64,000 nucleotides of DNA from Microbacter margulisiae (GTDB lineage: Bacteria > Bacteroidota > Bacteroidia > Bacteroidales > Paludibacteraceae), in contig NZ_JACHYB010000001.1 in NCBI RefSeq assembly GCF_014192515.1, positions 2,184,728 through 2,248,727 of the forward strand, in the 5' to 3' direction. Shown here in pieces: positions 46,589-56,622 of the stretch; position 1 is the stretch's first letter; the number at the start of each line of letters is the position of its first letter. The notes under the pieces were generated by a model. It made no database searches, was not told the origin of the DNA, and saw only the letters and a list, made by a program, of their open reading frames with translations. Made by a program: the position numbers and the translations under genes.

Positions 46589-47152
46589 TTAATGGGATAT
46601 AAAATTGAAATTCATTTCCGCCTCTGCGAAGTCAGGATGAATCTTGTCCTTTGGAGAAACAATAGCTTGATCTGTTGGAATACGCCAATCAATAGCCAAA
46701 GCAGGATCATCAAACCGAATACCTCTTTCAGCCGGCTGATTATAATATTGATCACATTTATAACTAAAAATGGCTGTCTCGCTTAACACCGAAAAACCGT
46801 GAGCAAATCCTTGCGGAATAAGAAAATGTGTTTTATTGTCATCCGAAAGTTCAATGCCAACCCATTGTCCGAAAGTAGGCGATCCCTTACGTAAATCGAC
46901 AGCAACATCCCATACTCTTCCGACAATTACCGACACGAGCTTGGTTTGCGCGTGAGGAGCAAGTTGATAATGCAACCCACGAATAACACCGTAACTCGAT
47001 TGAGACAAATTATCCTGACAGAAAGCAATATGAATATTATGTTCAGCCAATTGTTTTTTATTATAGTGCTCCATAAAGAAGCCACGTTCGTCTTTGAAAA
47101 AGCGATTTTTAACAATCAGCAAATCAGGAATTTGTGTTTTAATTATTTCCAT
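46589..47152 (-). CDS. rfbC: dTDP-4-dehydrorhamnose 3,5-epimerase
   Basis: Epimerises the keto intermediate at C3 and C5. The 187-residue cupin enzyme shows [13 protein letters not shown], the catalytic histidine in GVIRGLHYQ, the [13 protein letters not shown] block and [16 protein letters not shown] use ATG 47152 (MEIIKTQIP), which overlaps the end of rfbA by 14 bases; an ATG at 47167 would overlap more. Confidence 0.95.
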   Translation of the reverse strand: MEIIKTQIPDLLIVKNRFFKDERGFFMEHYNKKQLAEHNIHIAFCQDNLSQSSYGVIRGLHYQLAPHAQTKLVSVIVGRVWDVAVDLRKGSPTFGQWVGIELSDDNKTHFLIPQGFAHGFSVLSETAIFSYKCDQYYNQPAERGIRFDDPALAIDWRIPTDQAIVSPKDKIHPDFAEAEMNFNFISH

Positions 47153-48026
47153 ATTCTTTAGGCTCATGAGCGATTTTAAGCAAATATTGTCCGTAATGGT
47201 TTTTAAGCAATGGCTGGGCCAATTGAATCAATTGGTCTTTGTCAATAAATCCCATGCGGAATGCTATCTCTTCAATACAAGCAACTTTCAGACCTTGTCG
47301 GTTTTCAATAGTGGCAATGTAGTTTGAAGCTTCCAGCAAACTATCGTGCGTTCCGGTATCCAGCCATGCCATACCACGTCCAAGCATTTTAAGCGACAGT
47401 CGATTTTCTTGCAAATAAAGACGATTCAAATCGGTAATTTCCAATTCTCCCCGAGCAGACGGACTCAACGCTTTGGCTTTTTCAACCACATCGTTTCCAT
47501 AGAAATACAAGCCTGTCACAGCATAATTTGATTTAGGATTTATCGGCTTTTCTTCCAGACTCAGCACACGACCGTTAGCATCAAACTCTGCCACACCATA
47601 TCGCTCCGGATCGTTGACATAATATCCGAAAACAATGGCTCCATCCTTTAAAGCTGCGGCATCCATCAGTTGAGAAGAGAAGTTGTATCCGTAAAAGATA
47701 TTATCTCCCAAAATCATACAGACTGGACTACTCCCAATAAATTCTTCTCCTATCAAAAAAGCCTGAGCCAATCCGTCGGGTGACGGTTGAATGGCATAAG
47801 TAATATTGAGTCCAAAGGAAGAGCCATCTTCAAACAAATCTTTGTATAAATGAATATCTTGTGGAGTAGAAATAATTAATATTTCACGAATTCCGGCTAA
47901 CATCAAAACAGATAACGGATAATAAATCATTGGTTTATCATATACTGGAATAATCTGTTTCGAAATAGTTTTGGTAACCGGATAAAGACGGGTACCAGAT
48001 CCTCCTGCTAAAATAATACCTTTCAT
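47139..48026 (-). CDS. rfbA: Glucose-1-phosphate thymidylyltransferase
   Basis: Makes dTDP-glucose from dTTP and glucose 1-phosphate, the first step toward dTDP-rhamnose. The 295-residue protein starts with the nucleotide loop [16 protein letters not shown] and has [23 protein letters not shown] and the LEEKP block. ATG 48026 begins exactly at the family start; the longer frame from 48050 adds a non-conserved lead. The dehydratase gene rfbB, the missing second step, is not in this window. Confidence 0.95.
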   Translation of the reverse strand: MKGIILAGGSGTRLYPVTKTISKQIIPVYDKPMIYYPLSVLMLAGIREILIISTPQDIHLYKDLFEDGSSFGLNITYAIQPSPDGLAQAFLIGEEFIGSSPVCMILGDNIFYGYNFSSQLMDAAALKDGAIVFGYYVNDPERYGVAEFDANGRVLSLEEKPINPKSNYAVTGLYFYGNDVVEKAKALSPSARGELEITDLNRLYLQENRLSLKMLGRGMAWLDTGTHDSLLEASNYIATIENRQGLKVACIEEIAFRMGFIDKDQLIQLAQPLLKNHYGQYLLKIAHEPKEYGNN

Positions 48027-48055
48027 GAGTTTATAATTTTGTTTGAACACCTAAA

Positions 48056-48580
48056 CTACCACCCAAAAGCCACATCATCATCCATCCATTTACCCTGGAC
48101 TTTCATTACCTGTTCCAAAACATCGCGGGCACAACCTTCACCTCCATTACAGGGAGAAACATACAAAGACAGGGCTTTGATTTCAGGAGCAGCATCAGCA
48201 GGGCAAACAGGAATGCCGACATAGCTCATCACTTTATAATCAGGGATATCATCTCCCATGTACATAATTTCCTCTTTCGCCAGATTATGAAGTTGCATAA
48301 AATGCAATAAATCTTTCATTTTGAAATCAGAAGCCATATAAATATCCGAAACGCCAAGCCGTTCAAAACGTAAACGCACAGCTGCTGTATTACCACCTGT
48401 TATAATAGCAACATGAAATCCTTTTTTTACAGCATGCTGAATGGCATAGCCATCTTTAATATTAACCATTCGCATCGGTTCTCCATTAGGATGCAAAGGT
48501 ATTGTTGAATGTGACAATACTCCATCAACATCAAAGACAAATGCTTTGACCTGAGCCAGTAATTCTTTGAAATTTGCCAT
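48056..48580 (-). CDS. kdsC: KdsC-type HAD phosphatase (KDO 8-phosphate phosphatase)
   Basis: A 174-residue capless HAD phosphatase of the KdsC/YrbI group: nucleophile Asp in [21 protein letters not shown], and the metal-binding [12 protein letters not shown] followed by [10 protein letters not shown]. Members remove phosphate from KDO 8-phosphate for lipopolysaccharide core. It lies 29 bases ahead of rfbA, tying core sugar and rhamnose supply together. Confidence 0.9.
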   Translation of the reverse strand: MANFKELLAQVKAFVFDVDGVLSHSTIPLHPNGEPMRMVNIKDGYAIQHAVKKGFHVAIITGGNTAAVRLRFERLGVSDIYMASDFKMKDLLHFMQLHNLAKEEIMYMGDDIPDYKVMSYVGIPVCPADAAPEIKALSLYVSPCNGGEGCARDVLEQVMKVQGKWMDDDVAFGW

Positions 48581-48670
48581 ACATTAAATGATGCAGATAT
48601 GAAGTTAAAATCTATTACTTGTAACGAAATCGCTGATTAAAACCAATGAGAAAAATGAACTATATAAAAC

Positions 48671-48713
48671 AAATAAGGCCAATTGTTTGAAAATCAAACG
48701 ACCGGCCTTATTT
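48671..48713 (-). terminator. Hairpin after tRNA-Gln
   Basis: AAATAAGGCC (48671-48680) pairs with GGCCTTATTT (48704-48713); the loop holds a second stem GTTTGA/TCAAAC. The outer stem ends in A-T pairs, giving T residues on the exit side. It starts five bases after the tRNA. Confidence 0.7.
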
Positions 48714-48717
48714 TAAG

Positions 48718-48788
48718 TTGTCCCGCGAAGATTCGAACTCAGACTAACAGAACCAAAATCTGCTGTGCTACCATTACACCACGGGACA
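48718..48788 (-). tRNA. tRNA-Gln (anticodon TTG)
   Basis: A 71-base minus-strand tRNA with acceptor arms TGTCCCG/CGGGACA, D arm GTGTAATGGTAGCAC, anticodon loop TTTTGGT in the stem GCAGA/TCTGT (anticodon TTG), and T arm GAGTTCGAATC. The U-A first pair of the acceptor stem and discriminator A are usual for glutamine tRNAs. CCA is not encoded. Confidence 0.94.
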
Positions 48789-48814
48789 AGCTCGCTTTTC
48801 TTATAAAAGCGGTG

Positions 48815-48822
48815 CAAAGTTA
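48815..48822 (-). promoter_or_regulatory. Possible -7 promoter box for tRNA-Gln
   Basis: The minus strand reads TAACTTTG, matching TAnnTTTG, 27 bases ahead of the tRNA. Confidence 0.45.
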
Positions 48823-48970
48823 ATGGAATTATGTCTTTCCACAAAATTTTTGCACAATTTTTTATCTCAATAAAACCAAAGCCTTCTCTAATTTGATTCT
48901 TAGCACGGCGCACCGTTCTAACGATGTAAAAGCTACATCAAAACACACACATACGGCATACAATTATTCT

Positions 48971-50254
48971 TTATTCGTTGTTATTGTATCCAAGCTGACT
49001 TTCTAACTTGGCAATTTTTATCTCCTGATTGTAAATAGTCGTCAAAAGGGCGTTCAATTCTTCATTGTCGATACTTGACGGATATTCTTCTTTAACCCGA
49101 TGAATAAAATCAGATAGAATATTCATATAATTTGTAAAGGCATCATATGGTGACTCATACTGGGGCCAGATAACAAAGCTATTCCATGGTTTAGTCGTCA
49201 TAAAATGAAAATTTTCAGATCCCTGAAGACACAGCCAATCCCTTTTTATGCTTCGGTCAGAACAAAGGCGAACGCGTTCCCCGAGAGCATACAGCTTTTG
49301 TAATGCTTCCGTTTGCATGATATTTCCAGTCCAGTGACTAACATCTTTTTCTTCGCCGCTCCATGAATGAGGATAAATAACAGTTATAGGAGAAATTGGA
49401 TTAAACTTTTGAGCTATTTCGGAAGGAGTTGAAAATGTGATACGATTGGCAAGTGCATGAAATGGAATTGCTTTTAGAAATTCAAAAATGCCGCTTTCGG
49501 GTTTCTGGCGTTCTCCAAAAGTCTGATATCCCATACAAATATTGAAAATTTGCTCCGAAGCGTCGGTTGATTTAATCCATCCCATAAATTTTTCAGCAGT
49601 CAGAGGAAAATCAGACCAACTGTTATTGGAAAAACGAAAACCAATATCATCACTTAGACGCATGTTACGAACCAAAATTTTCAAATCGGGAATGACCGCA
49701 TGTCCATAAAGAAAATTTGGACTTTTCCAGCCTAATAATTGCTTGGCACCTTCAGTTAAAATGGTTTTAAATCCCAAATTATAAATCATCTCTCCTATTT
49801 CATCCGAATAAATCATTTCGGTATTGCAAAACGTAGTAGGCCTTATTCCAAACAACTCAAAAATAGTATTGCTATGTTGCTGAACCTGTTGCGTAAATTC
49901 ATCCGGATCAAACATTGACGACAACGAATGAGCATATGTTTCTGCAATGAATTCCACATTACCGGTTTTGGCTAATTCGGAAAAACTCTCCATTACCTCT
50001 GGCGCAAATTGCTCAAAAAGTTCAATGCTTACTCCGGAAATCGAAAGCGCAATTTTGAATTTTCCTCTCGAAGTCCTGATCAGTTCCAACAGCAATAAAT
50101 TGAGCGGCAAAATCGATGTTTTTGCTAATCGTTGTACATTAGCTTCATTGGCAAAATCATCGTAATAATAATGATCTTGATCTATTTCCAAAAAACGATA
50201 CCGGCGGAGCATCATCGGGACATGCAGTTGAAAGTAGAAACAGATGGTTTTCAT
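48971..50254 (-). CDS. GH57-family alpha-glucan hydrolase
   Basis: A 427-residue cytoplasmic enzyme (no signal peptide) with the GH57 motifs: FYFQLHVPMMLRRYRF near the start, SISGVSIELFEQFAP, the nucleophile-bearing FCNTEMIYSDEIG, and HALANRITF-TPSEI later. It is of the alpha-amylase/4-alpha-glucanotransferase type that acts on internal glycogen-like glucans in Bacteroidetes. The usual neighbouring glycogen synthase gene is not seen here; the gene stands alone with its own promoter box. Confidence 0.87.
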   Translation of the reverse strand: MKTICFYFQLHVPMMLRRYRFLEIDQDHYYYDDFANEANVQRLAKTSILPLNLLLLELIRTSRGKFKIALSISGVSIELFEQFAPEVMESFSELAKTGNVEFIAETYAHSLSSMFDPDEFTQQVQQHSNTIFELFGIRPTTFCNTEMIYSDEIGEMIYNLGFKTILTEGAKQLLGWKSPNFLYGHAVIPDLKILVRNMRLSDDIGFRFSNNSWSDFPLTAEKFMGWIKSTDASEQIFNICMGYQTFGERQKPESGIFEFLKAIPFHALANRITFSTPSEIAQKFNPISPITVIYPHSWSGEEKDVSHWTGNIMQTEALQKLYALGERVRLCSDRSIKRDWLCLQGSENFHFMTTKPWNSFVIWPQYESPYDAFTNYMNILSDFIHRVKEEYPSSIDNEELNALLTTIYNQEIKIAKLESQLGYNNNE

Positions 50255-50328
50255 TAAGAAGAGGTTTTGTAATTAAAAAATTCCGGAAAAACTTTTAGCA
50301 TGGGCAATTCCAATAATATTGCCACACA

Positions 50329-50336
50329 CAAAAGTA
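50329..50336 (-). promoter_or_regulatory. Possible -7 promoter box for the GH57 gene
   Basis: The minus strand reads TACTTTTG, matching TAnnTTTG, 75 bases ahead of the start. Confidence 0.4.
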
Positions 50337-50364
50337 AGTTATTTTTCAGCAAAACACAAAAAAA

Positions 50365-50388
50365 GCACCTCTTTTATAACAAGGGTGC
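50365..50388 (-). terminator. Terminator after the GNAT-like gene
   Basis: GCACC (50365-50369) pairs with GGTGC (50384-50388), extended by a few weaker pairs, and is followed on the minus strand by a T-rich run opposite 50350-50364. Confidence 0.55.
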
Positions 50389-50411
50389 CATCGTGTGAAA
50401 TAGAAAAAATG

Positions 50412-51539
50412 CTATAGCTCTTTTATGAAGGCTCTTCTGGTTTTAACATGCTTTGTTTCAAAGCTATCCCAAAGAGTAGAAACCTTCTGGTTCGTTTCCA
50501 GTTCAGGATTACTTTCGGCATATTCAAAACCTTCACGCGCATATTCGGGCATAAGTTCGGCAAATAACATTGCACTGGCTCCTTTTACCTGGTAATCAGG
50601 GCGTACTGCCATTAAATATAAGTCAACCACTTTACTTTTTCCATAAAGCGCTTTGAGTAGGTAAATAAATCCGAAGGGAAAAAGTCTTCCTTTTGCTTTT
50701 TGCAAGGCTTTCGTCATGCTAGGAAGGGAAAAACCAAAAGCCACAACTTCATCTTCCTTGTTCACAATGATGCTGGCTAAATTAAGCCGTGCTAATGACA
50801 AATAAAGACCAATATAGAATTGTATCTGTTCGTCAGAAAGAAGAGAAAAACCATACAAATCACTGTAGCAAACATTCAGCAAATCAAAGATTTTTTTTCC
50901 GTAATTTTTTGCCAACGTTTTTGTCGAGCGAAAATGTAACGCTTCTAACTGGTATTTTTCTTTTACAATTTTAGCAATTCGAAAATGCTTTTCAGGAAAT
51001 ACCTTTGGTATCTGGATATTATATTCTTTCCAGTCTATATCTTTTTGATAACCTAATGCAGCCAAATGTTCAGGATAATAAGGAAAATTATAATTGGTTG
51101 CCATCGTGCCCGGTTTGTCAAATCCATGAACGAGCATACCTTCGCGATCAAAATCGGTAAACCCTACAGGTCCATGAATCGCCGTCATTTTTTTCTCTTT
51201 TGCCCAAGTTTCAACTGCCTCTAAAAGTGCTTTCGTCACTTCCAAATCATCAATCATATCAAGCCAGCCAAAACGCGCATGTTGATAACTCCACCGTTCA
51301 TTAGCCCGATGATTAATGATCCCAGCTACACGCCCTACCATTTTATTATCTCTAAAAGCCATAAAATAGCGGGCTTCACAAAAAGCAAAGGAAGGATTTT
51401 TTTCTTTGTTCAACACAGTCATATCATCCATCAACAAAGGAGGTGCAGCATATGGATGGTTTGAATAGAGGCGAATGCCAAACAAGACAAATTGTTTTAA
51501 TTCTTTTTTCGTCTGTACTTCTCGTATTTCTATTGACAT
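50412..51539 (-). CDS. GNAT-like protein of unknown substrate
   Basis: A 375-residue cytoplasmic protein. The C-terminal part (from about 225, with IIVNKEDEVVAFGFSLPS and YLMAVRPDYQVKGASAMLFAEL) has the beta-strand and acetyl-CoA loop pattern of GNAT acyltransferases; the N-terminal half contains AIHGPVGFTDFDREGMLVHGF, a conserved block of this Bacteroidetes family. Its substrate is unknown. It stands alone, with its own promoter box and terminator. Confidence 0.75.
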   Translation of the reverse strand: MSIEIREVQTKKELKQFVLFGIRLYSNHPYAAPPLLMDDMTVLNKEKNPSFAFCEARYFMAFRDNKMVGRVAGIINHRANERWSYQHARFGWLDMIDDLEVTKALLEAVETWAKEKKMTAIHGPVGFTDFDREGMLVHGFDKPGTMATNYNFPYYPEHLAALGYQKDIDWKEYNIQIPKVFPEKHFRIAKIVKEKYQLEALHFRSTKTLAKNYGKKIFDLLNVCYSDLYGFSLLSDEQIQFYIGLYLSLARLNLASIIVNKEDEVVAFGFSLPSMTKALQKAKGRLFPFGFIYLLKALYGKSKVVDLYLMAVRPDYQVKGASAMLFAELMPEYAREGFEYAESNPELETNQKVSTLWDSFETKHVKTRRAFIKEL

Positions 51540-51559
51540 GGTTGATTTTCTTGTGGCTG

Positions 51560-51567
51560 CAAATATA
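51560..51567 (-). promoter_or_regulatory. Possible -7 promoter box for the GNAT-like gene
   Basis: The minus strand reads TATATTTG, matching TAnnTTTG, 21 bases ahead of the start, giving a short leader. Confidence 0.45.
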
Positions 51568-51585
51568 CAAAAAAGTTATTAAACA

Positions 51586-51616
51586 AATAGGCCGTTCCTG
51601 GACAGAACGGCCTATT
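51586..51616 (-). terminator. Terminator after ilvC
   Basis: Perfect 12-pair stem AATAGGCCGTTC/GAACGGCCTATT with a seven-base loop, 24 bases past the ilvC stop; the minus-strand downstream side is T-rich. Confidence 0.85.
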
Positions 51617-51639
51617 GCAATACGTTGTTTCAAAACACA

Positions 51640-52686
51640 TTAATTGTTTTCTGGACGAAGCTTCCGAACTACAGCACCAGCTTGCCACATTTCACTATTG
51701 CGCATAGCGGCTAACTCTTCTTCCAATTTTACACGATAGTCCGTCTGGCTGTTGGAGTCGATGGAGCGCTGTGCTTCATTTCCGCAGGCAACTTCGGCAT
51801 AAAGTTTTTCAAATACAGGTTTTGCAGCATCACGGAACGGCTTCCACCAGTCAAGTGCACCACGCTGAGCTGTTGTAGAGCAATTGGCATACATCCAATC
51901 CATTCCGTTTTCAGCAACTAAAGGCATCAAAGATTGCGTTAATTCTTCAATAGTCTCATTAAATGCTTCGGAAGGTGTGTGTCCGTGAGCACGCAACACA
52001 TCATATTGTGCAGCAAAAATACCCTGAATTGCTCCCATCAGGGTTCCGCGTTCACCAGTTAAATCAGAATATACTTCACGTTGGAACGTAGTTTCAAACA
52101 AGTAGCCTGAACCTACACCAATACCCAGAGAAACAACCCGTTCATAAGCATGCCCGGTGGCATCCTGGAAAATTGCATAGGATGAATTTAATCCACGGCC
52201 TTGCAGGAACATACGTCGAAGGGAAGTACCAGATCCTTTCGGAGCAACAAGAATTACATCAACATCTGCCGGAGGAATAATATTTGTACGTTCCTTGTAC
52301 GTAATAGCAAACCCATGTGAAAAATAAAGAGCTTTGCCAGCCGTCAAATGTTTCTTCACCAGAGGCCAAACAGCAATTTGGGCAGCATCTGAAAGCAGAT
52401 ATTGAATAATAGTTGCACGCTGGCATGCTTCTTCAATTTCAAACAATGTTTGACCCGGAACCCATCCATCAGCGACAGCTTTATCCCATGTTTTGGAATC
52501 TTTACGTTGTCCGACAATAACATTGAATCCATTATCGCGTAAATTCATGCTTTGACCGGGGCCTTGTACTCCATATCCGATTATAGCAATCACTTCATTC
52601 TTCAATATTTCACGTGCTTTTTCCAATGGAAATTCTTCGCGGGTAACAACATTCTCGTTTACACCCCCAAAATTCATTACAGCCAT
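51640..52686 (-). CDS. ilvC: Ketol-acid reductoisomerase
   Basis: Catalyses the isomerisation and reduction step of valine, leucine and isoleucine synthesis with NADPH and magnesium. The 348-residue protein has the Rossmann motif IIGYGVQGPGQ, LVAPKGSGTSLRR, and the knotted C-terminal domain with metal-binding DLTGERGTLMG and E-rich IEELTQSLMPLV. The FatA thioesterase gene lies 57 bases upstream in the same direction. A strong terminator follows. Confidence 0.95.
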   Translation of the reverse strand: MAVMNFGGVNENVVTREEFPLEKAREILKNEVIAIIGYGVQGPGQSMNLRDNGFNVIVGQRKDSKTWDKAVADGWVPGQTLFEIEEACQRATIIQYLLSDAAQIAVWPLVKKHLTAGKALYFSHGFAITYKERTNIIPPADVDVILVAPKGSGTSLRRMFLQGRGLNSSYAIFQDATGHAYERVVSLGIGVGSGYLFETTFQREVYSDLTGERGTLMGAIQGIFAAQYDVLRAHGHTPSEAFNETIEELTQSLMPLVAENGMDWMYANCSTTAQRGALDWWKPFRDAAKPVFEKLYAEVACGNEAQRSIDSNSQTDYRVKLEEELAAMRNSEMWQAGAVVRKLRPENN

Positions 52687-52743
52687 ATTACTTAGTATTA
52701 AGTTGATAAAAGTATTTCACTCCTTGCAATTCCGGAGCGTTTC

Positions 52744-53481
52744 TTATTCGTTTTTCTTCCATTTAATCTGCACTTTGCAAAGCGGTTCTTCATCAACGAA
52801 CCGGCTAATCTGAAACTGATCTTTGTCTTCTTTTGCATGGCGAAACAGCATCACTTCTTCACCATATAAAGCTTCGTGCAAGAAATTGATATCAAATCTT
52901 TTAATCGCATGTTCAGCAAACCAGTCAATGGAATATTCATTGAGCACCCATTGCAAATATTTCATACTATTGACGTGTCTGTTAAAGTCAATATCACTAT
53001 ATTGAACTTTATGTCTGTTGATTGGAGTTCCATCTACCGACGGCAGCTTAACTGTCGATTCAACAGGAATGGGATTTCCACCAATATAATGCGTCAGGCT
53101 TGGCAACTTTGCCAAATCAACAGGTTTTCGGGTTTCCACATCAATCATTGCCCAATTTGTCGTAGCATAACCAATAGGTTCATTCTGCTCATTACGTACC
53201 GTAAAATTACGTGTCGTCGAAGCGAACCGGATGCTTTCAATCCAGGTTTCTATTGTAATCTGTTGATAAATGGTTGGCATCTGAAGAATTTCAGTTCCCA
53301 TCCGGATCAACACCCAGGTATAATTTTCACGATTTAGCTCTCTAACGCCAAATCCGTTATCGTCTGCATTTTTCCCTGCCGCCTGAAGGATATAATCTCC
53401 AAGGGAATAAGCAAAAAGTTGCTCCATGAAGTCACCATCCTGTGGCTGCAATTGAAATGTATATCGCCCTAATAAACCCAT
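52744..53481 (-). CDS. Acyl-ACP thioesterase (FatA/FatB-like)
   Basis: A 245-residue double-hotdog thioesterase releasing fatty acids from acyl carrier protein. It has the plant FatA-like pattern: WVLIRMGTEILQMPTIYQQITIETWIES, ATTRNFTVRN, and the second-domain catalytic region DIDFNRHVNSMKYLQWVLN (Asn/His). In Bacteroides this gene often stands inside the branched-chain amino-acid operon just before ilvC, and that order is kept here. A -7 box lies 79 bases upstream. Confidence 0.88.
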   Translation of the reverse strand: MGLLGRYTFQLQPQDGDFMEQLFAYSLGDYILQAAGKNADDNGFGVRELNRENYTWVLIRMGTEILQMPTIYQQITIETWIESIRFASTTRNFTVRNEQNEPIGYATTNWAMIDVETRKPVDLAKLPSLTHYIGGNPIPVESTVKLPSVDGTPINRHKVQYSDIDFNRHVNSMKYLQWVLNEYSIDWFAEHAIKRFDINFLHEALYGEEVMLFRHAKEDKDQFQISRFVDEEPLCKVQIKWKKNE

Positions 53482-53559
53482 TCCTCCTTAATTATCGATT
53501 GCTTACAATACGATCAAATATCATTGATATTGATTTAAAATTGGAAGCTAAAATCCCTG

Positions 53560-53567
53560 CAAAGGTA
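53560..53567 (-). promoter_or_regulatory. Possible -7 promoter box for thioesterase-ilvC
   Basis: The minus strand reads TACCTTTG, matching TAnnTTTG. Confidence 0.45.
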
Positions 53568-53619
53568 CACTTTTTTAAGCAAAACACATAATTCTCCAAT
53601 ACAGTTTTTCCGCGTACTT

Positions 53620-55554
53620 CTATTTTCTTCTTTTCACAACTTGTTTTTTATGTGTAGACGAAGATCGGCCAATGTCGTTTTTACCCGTATAATGGTAATC
53701 TAATAATTTATCTATCAAATCATTTCTATTCATTTTTCGTAAATCATGCAAAATAGATTGTCTGTATTCCGGTTTGTACCAGAAAAAGAATCGTTGTTGC
53801 GATATTTTATCGCTGGCCTGTTTTGGCGTTTCAACCGATTCTCCCGTGTAGGGATTGATGCCTGAATAATACATCTCGGTGGACAAGGTCATGGGTGTGG
53901 GAGTGAAATCCTGCACCTGTTCCAGTTTGAAATGCAATGATTTGGTTATTACAGCAAGTTCCGCCATATCCATATTACTACATCCGGGATGACTTGAAAT
54001 AAAATAGGGAATAAGCTGTTGCTTTAGGTTAGCATCGCGATTATATTGCTCAAATTTCTGCTGAAACTGTTTGAATAATTCAAACGAAGGTTTGCGCATC
54101 AGTTTTAAAACTTGTGGAGATGTATGTTCAGGCGCCACTTTCAACCGGCCTGAAACATGATGCTGAATAACCTCCTTTGTATATTCAGTAAGGCTTTTAT
54201 CAACCTCACTGTTACCTGAAGGCTGGAGTAGCAAATCATAACGAATGCCACTGCCAATAAAAGCTTTCTTGATATAGGGTAATTGATCGACAGCTTTATA
54301 AAGACGAATCATTCTTGAATGGTTCCGGTCCAGATTCCTGCAGATAGCAGGAAATATACACGAGGGCCGTTTACATGCTTCGCAAATTGACTGGTCTATG
54401 CCGCGTAAGCCATACATGTTTGCCGATGGTCCGCCCAAATCCGTAAGAATGCCTTTAAATTCAGGCAATTTACCCAGTTGTTCTATTTCTTTGAAAATAG
54501 ATTTTTCGGAACGGGAAAGTACCTGTTTCCCCTGATGCATGGAAATGGTACAAAAAGAACATCCACCAAAACAACCACGATGCGTATTAACAGAAAATCG
54601 GATCATATCGTAGGCAGGAATTCTTTTATCTTTATATTTAGGATGTGGCAGCCGGGTGTAAGGTAAATCGTAAGTAGCATCAATTTCTTCTTGTGTCCAG
54701 GTTTCGTAAGGAGGGTTCACCACCACCAACTCATTATTGCAACGTTGTGTCAGCCTCGCAGCCTTTATCTTATTGGATTCTTCTTCAATAATTCTAAAGT
54801 TCTGCGCTGATTTATGTTTATCTGCCAAACATGCTTCATGAGAAAAAAGAGCGATTGTTTCAGCGTTCAATTCTTCCACATTTTGATGATCTGAAGAAAC
54901 CACAAAGGCCGTTTGTGGAATTGTCTGCAAACCGGTAACCGAACGATTCTGTTGTAATGCACGGGCAATTGCTATAATTGATTTCTCCCCCATGCCATAC
55001 ACCAGCAAGTCGGCTTTGCTATCAAGTAAAATACTTTTCTTTAATTGATCCGACCAATAGTCATAATGCGTAAAGCGGCGCATGGATGCTTCAATTCCCC
55101 CGATAATAACCGGAACGTCCGGGAATAAATTTTTCAGAATTGTTGAATAAACGATCGTTGTGTAATCGGGACGAAACCCTGAAACACCTCCGGCCGTATA
55201 TGCGTCATTGGATCGCAGTCGTTTGTTCGCAGTATAATGATTTACCATGGAATCCATGCAGCCTGCTGAAATACCAAAAAAGAGACGAGGCGTTCCCAGT
55301 TTTTTAAAATCCCGGAGATCATCCCGCCAATTCGGTTGAGGAACAATTGCCACACGTAAACCTTCCGCTTCTAAAGTGCGTCCGATTACAGCCGCACCGA
55401 ACGAGGGATGGTCAATATATGCATCGCCGGAGAAAAGGATAACATCCAACGCATCCCAACCACGTTGTTCTACTTCTTTTTTCGTTGTGGGAAGCCAGTT
55501 ATTTTGAAATGATTCTTGCAATAATATGTTTTTTAAATGCACATCAGGCAACAA
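53620..55554 (-). CDS. YgiQ-family radical SAM protein
   Basis: A 644-residue cytoplasmic protein with an N-terminal cobalamin-binding-like region (about 35-190, VILFSGDAYIDHPSFG, GGIEASMRRFTHYDYW) and a radical SAM core with its 4Fe-4S cysteines in HRGCFGGCSFCTISMHQG (about residue 320). A C-terminal extension follows. The family is conserved but its substrate is unknown. It precedes queA in the same direction? No: queA lies upstream in transcription order, 18 bases away, so they are probably co-transcribed. Confidence 0.88.
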   Translation of the reverse strand: MLPDVHLKNILLQESFQNNWLPTTKKEVEQRGWDALDVILFSGDAYIDHPSFGAAVIGRTLEAEGLRVAIVPQPNWRDDLRDFKKLGTPRLFFGISAGCMDSMVNHYTANKRLRSNDAYTAGGVSGFRPDYTTIVYSTILKNLFPDVPVIIGGIEASMRRFTHYDYWSDQLKKSILLDSKADLLVYGMGEKSIIAIARALQQNRSVTGLQTIPQTAFVVSSDHQNVEELNAETIALFSHEACLADKHKSAQNFRIIEEESNKIKAARLTQRCNNELVVVNPPYETWTQEEIDATYDLPYTRLPHPKYKDKRIPAYDMIRFSVNTHRGCFGGCSFCTISMHQGKQVLSRSEKSIFKEIEQLGKLPEFKGILTDLGGPSANMYGLRGIDQSICEACKRPSCIFPAICRNLDRNHSRMIRLYKAVDQLPYIKKAFIGSGIRYDLLLQPSGNSEVDKSLTEYTKEVIQHHVSGRLKVAPEHTSPQVLKLMRKPSFELFKQFQQKFEQYNRDANLKQQLIPYFISSHPGCSNMDMAELAVITKSLHFKLEQVQDFTPTPMTLSTEMYYSGINPYTGESVETPKQASDKISQQRFFFWYKPEYRQSILHDLRKMNRNDLIDKLLDYHYTGKNDIGRSSSTHKKQVVKRRK

Positions 55555-55572
55555 TATGCACTCTGTTTAATG

Positions 55573-56622
55573 TTATATAATCAACATCGCATCACCATAG
55601 ATTCCGAAGCGATATCCTTCTTCCACAGCTACGCTGTAAGCTTTCATTACATTATCATATCCTCCAAAAGCTGAAGTAGCCATTAAAAGGGGAGAATAAG
55701 GAAGATGAAGATTGGCGATCAGGCTTTCAGTTACACCAAAATCATAAGGGGGAAAAATAAATTTATTCGTCCATCCGTCGTAAGGTTTCACAGTCCCGTT
55801 AGTACAGGCGCATGTTTCAATAGCCCGTAAAACAGTTGTACCTACAGCACAAACGTTGCGGTTTGATTCTTTTGCTAAATTAATAATTTGCGCAGTATCC
55901 GGGGTAAGCAACATTTGCTCGGAATCCATCTTGTTCTTGGTCAGATCCTCAACATCAATTTCACGGTAATTGCACAAACCGGCATGCAACGTTAGAAAAG
56001 CAAAGTTTACGCCTAAAATTTCAAGACGTTTCATCAACTCGCGACTAAAGTGCAATCCTGCAGTGGGAGCAACGACAGCACCTTCGTTTCGGGCAAAAAT
56101 CGTTTGATAGCGACTCGCATCTTCCGGCTCAACTTGCCGTTGAATAAAACGGGGAAGAGGAGTCTCTCCCAAAGCATAAAGGGTCTTTCGGAAGTCTTCA
56201 TATTCACCATCATACAGAAAACGGACAGTCCGGCCACGTGAGGTTGTGTTATCAATGACTTCGGCAACCAACTCATTATTTTGTCCAAAATAAAGTTTGT
56301 TCCCGACACGAATTTTACGGGCAGGATCAACCAGCACATCCCACATGCGCAGGTTATGATTTAATTCCCGCAACAAAAAAACTTCGATTTTTGCCTCGGA
56401 ATTATCTTTTGTCCCGTATAAACGGGCAGGAAATACCCGTGTATCATTAAAAACAAATACATCCTGATCGTTGAAATAAGCAAGGATATCGGTAAAATAG
56501 CGATGTTCAATTTCTCCGGTTTTTCGGTGTAAGACTAAAAGGCGTGATTCGTCTCTGTGTTTAGTAGGATAGAGGGCGATTAATTCGTCAGGTAATTTAA
56601 ATTTGAACTGGGAAAGCTTCAT
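55573..56622 (-). CDS. queA: S-adenosylmethionine:tRNA ribosyltransferase-isomerase
   Basis: Adds the epoxycyclopentanediol precursor to preQ1-modified tRNA in queuosine synthesis. The 349-residue protein shows the family opening [45 protein letters not shown] and [10 protein letters not shown]. Length is normal. It follows truB after a 185-base gap with its own -7 box, and is followed closely by the YgiQ-type gene. Confidence 0.95.
   Translation of the reverse strand: MKLSQFKFKLPDELIALYPTKHRDESRLLVLHRKTGEIEHRYFTDILAYFNDQDVFVFNDTRVFPARLYGTKDNSEAKIEVFLLRELNHNLRMWDVLVDPARKIRVGNKLYFGQNNELVAEVIDNTTSRGRTVRFLYDGEYEDFRKTLYALGETPLPRFIQRQVEPEDASRYQTIFARNEGAVVAPTAGLHFSRELMKRLEILGVNFAFLTLHAGLCNYREIDVEDLTKNKMDSEQMLLTPDTAQIINLAKESNRNVCAVGTTVLRAIETCACTNGTVKPYDGWTNKFIFPPYDFGVTESLIANLHLPYSPLLMATSAFGGYDNVMKAYSVAVEEGYRFGIYGDAMLII

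Noticed and set aside
48713..48913. Minus-strand frame of 66 codons
   Set aside because: It runs through tRNA-Gln and is explained by the tRNA sequence.
52687..52743. Leader-peptide attenuator ahead of ilvC
   Set aside because: No run of branched-chain codons or competing hairpins is present in the 57-base gap.
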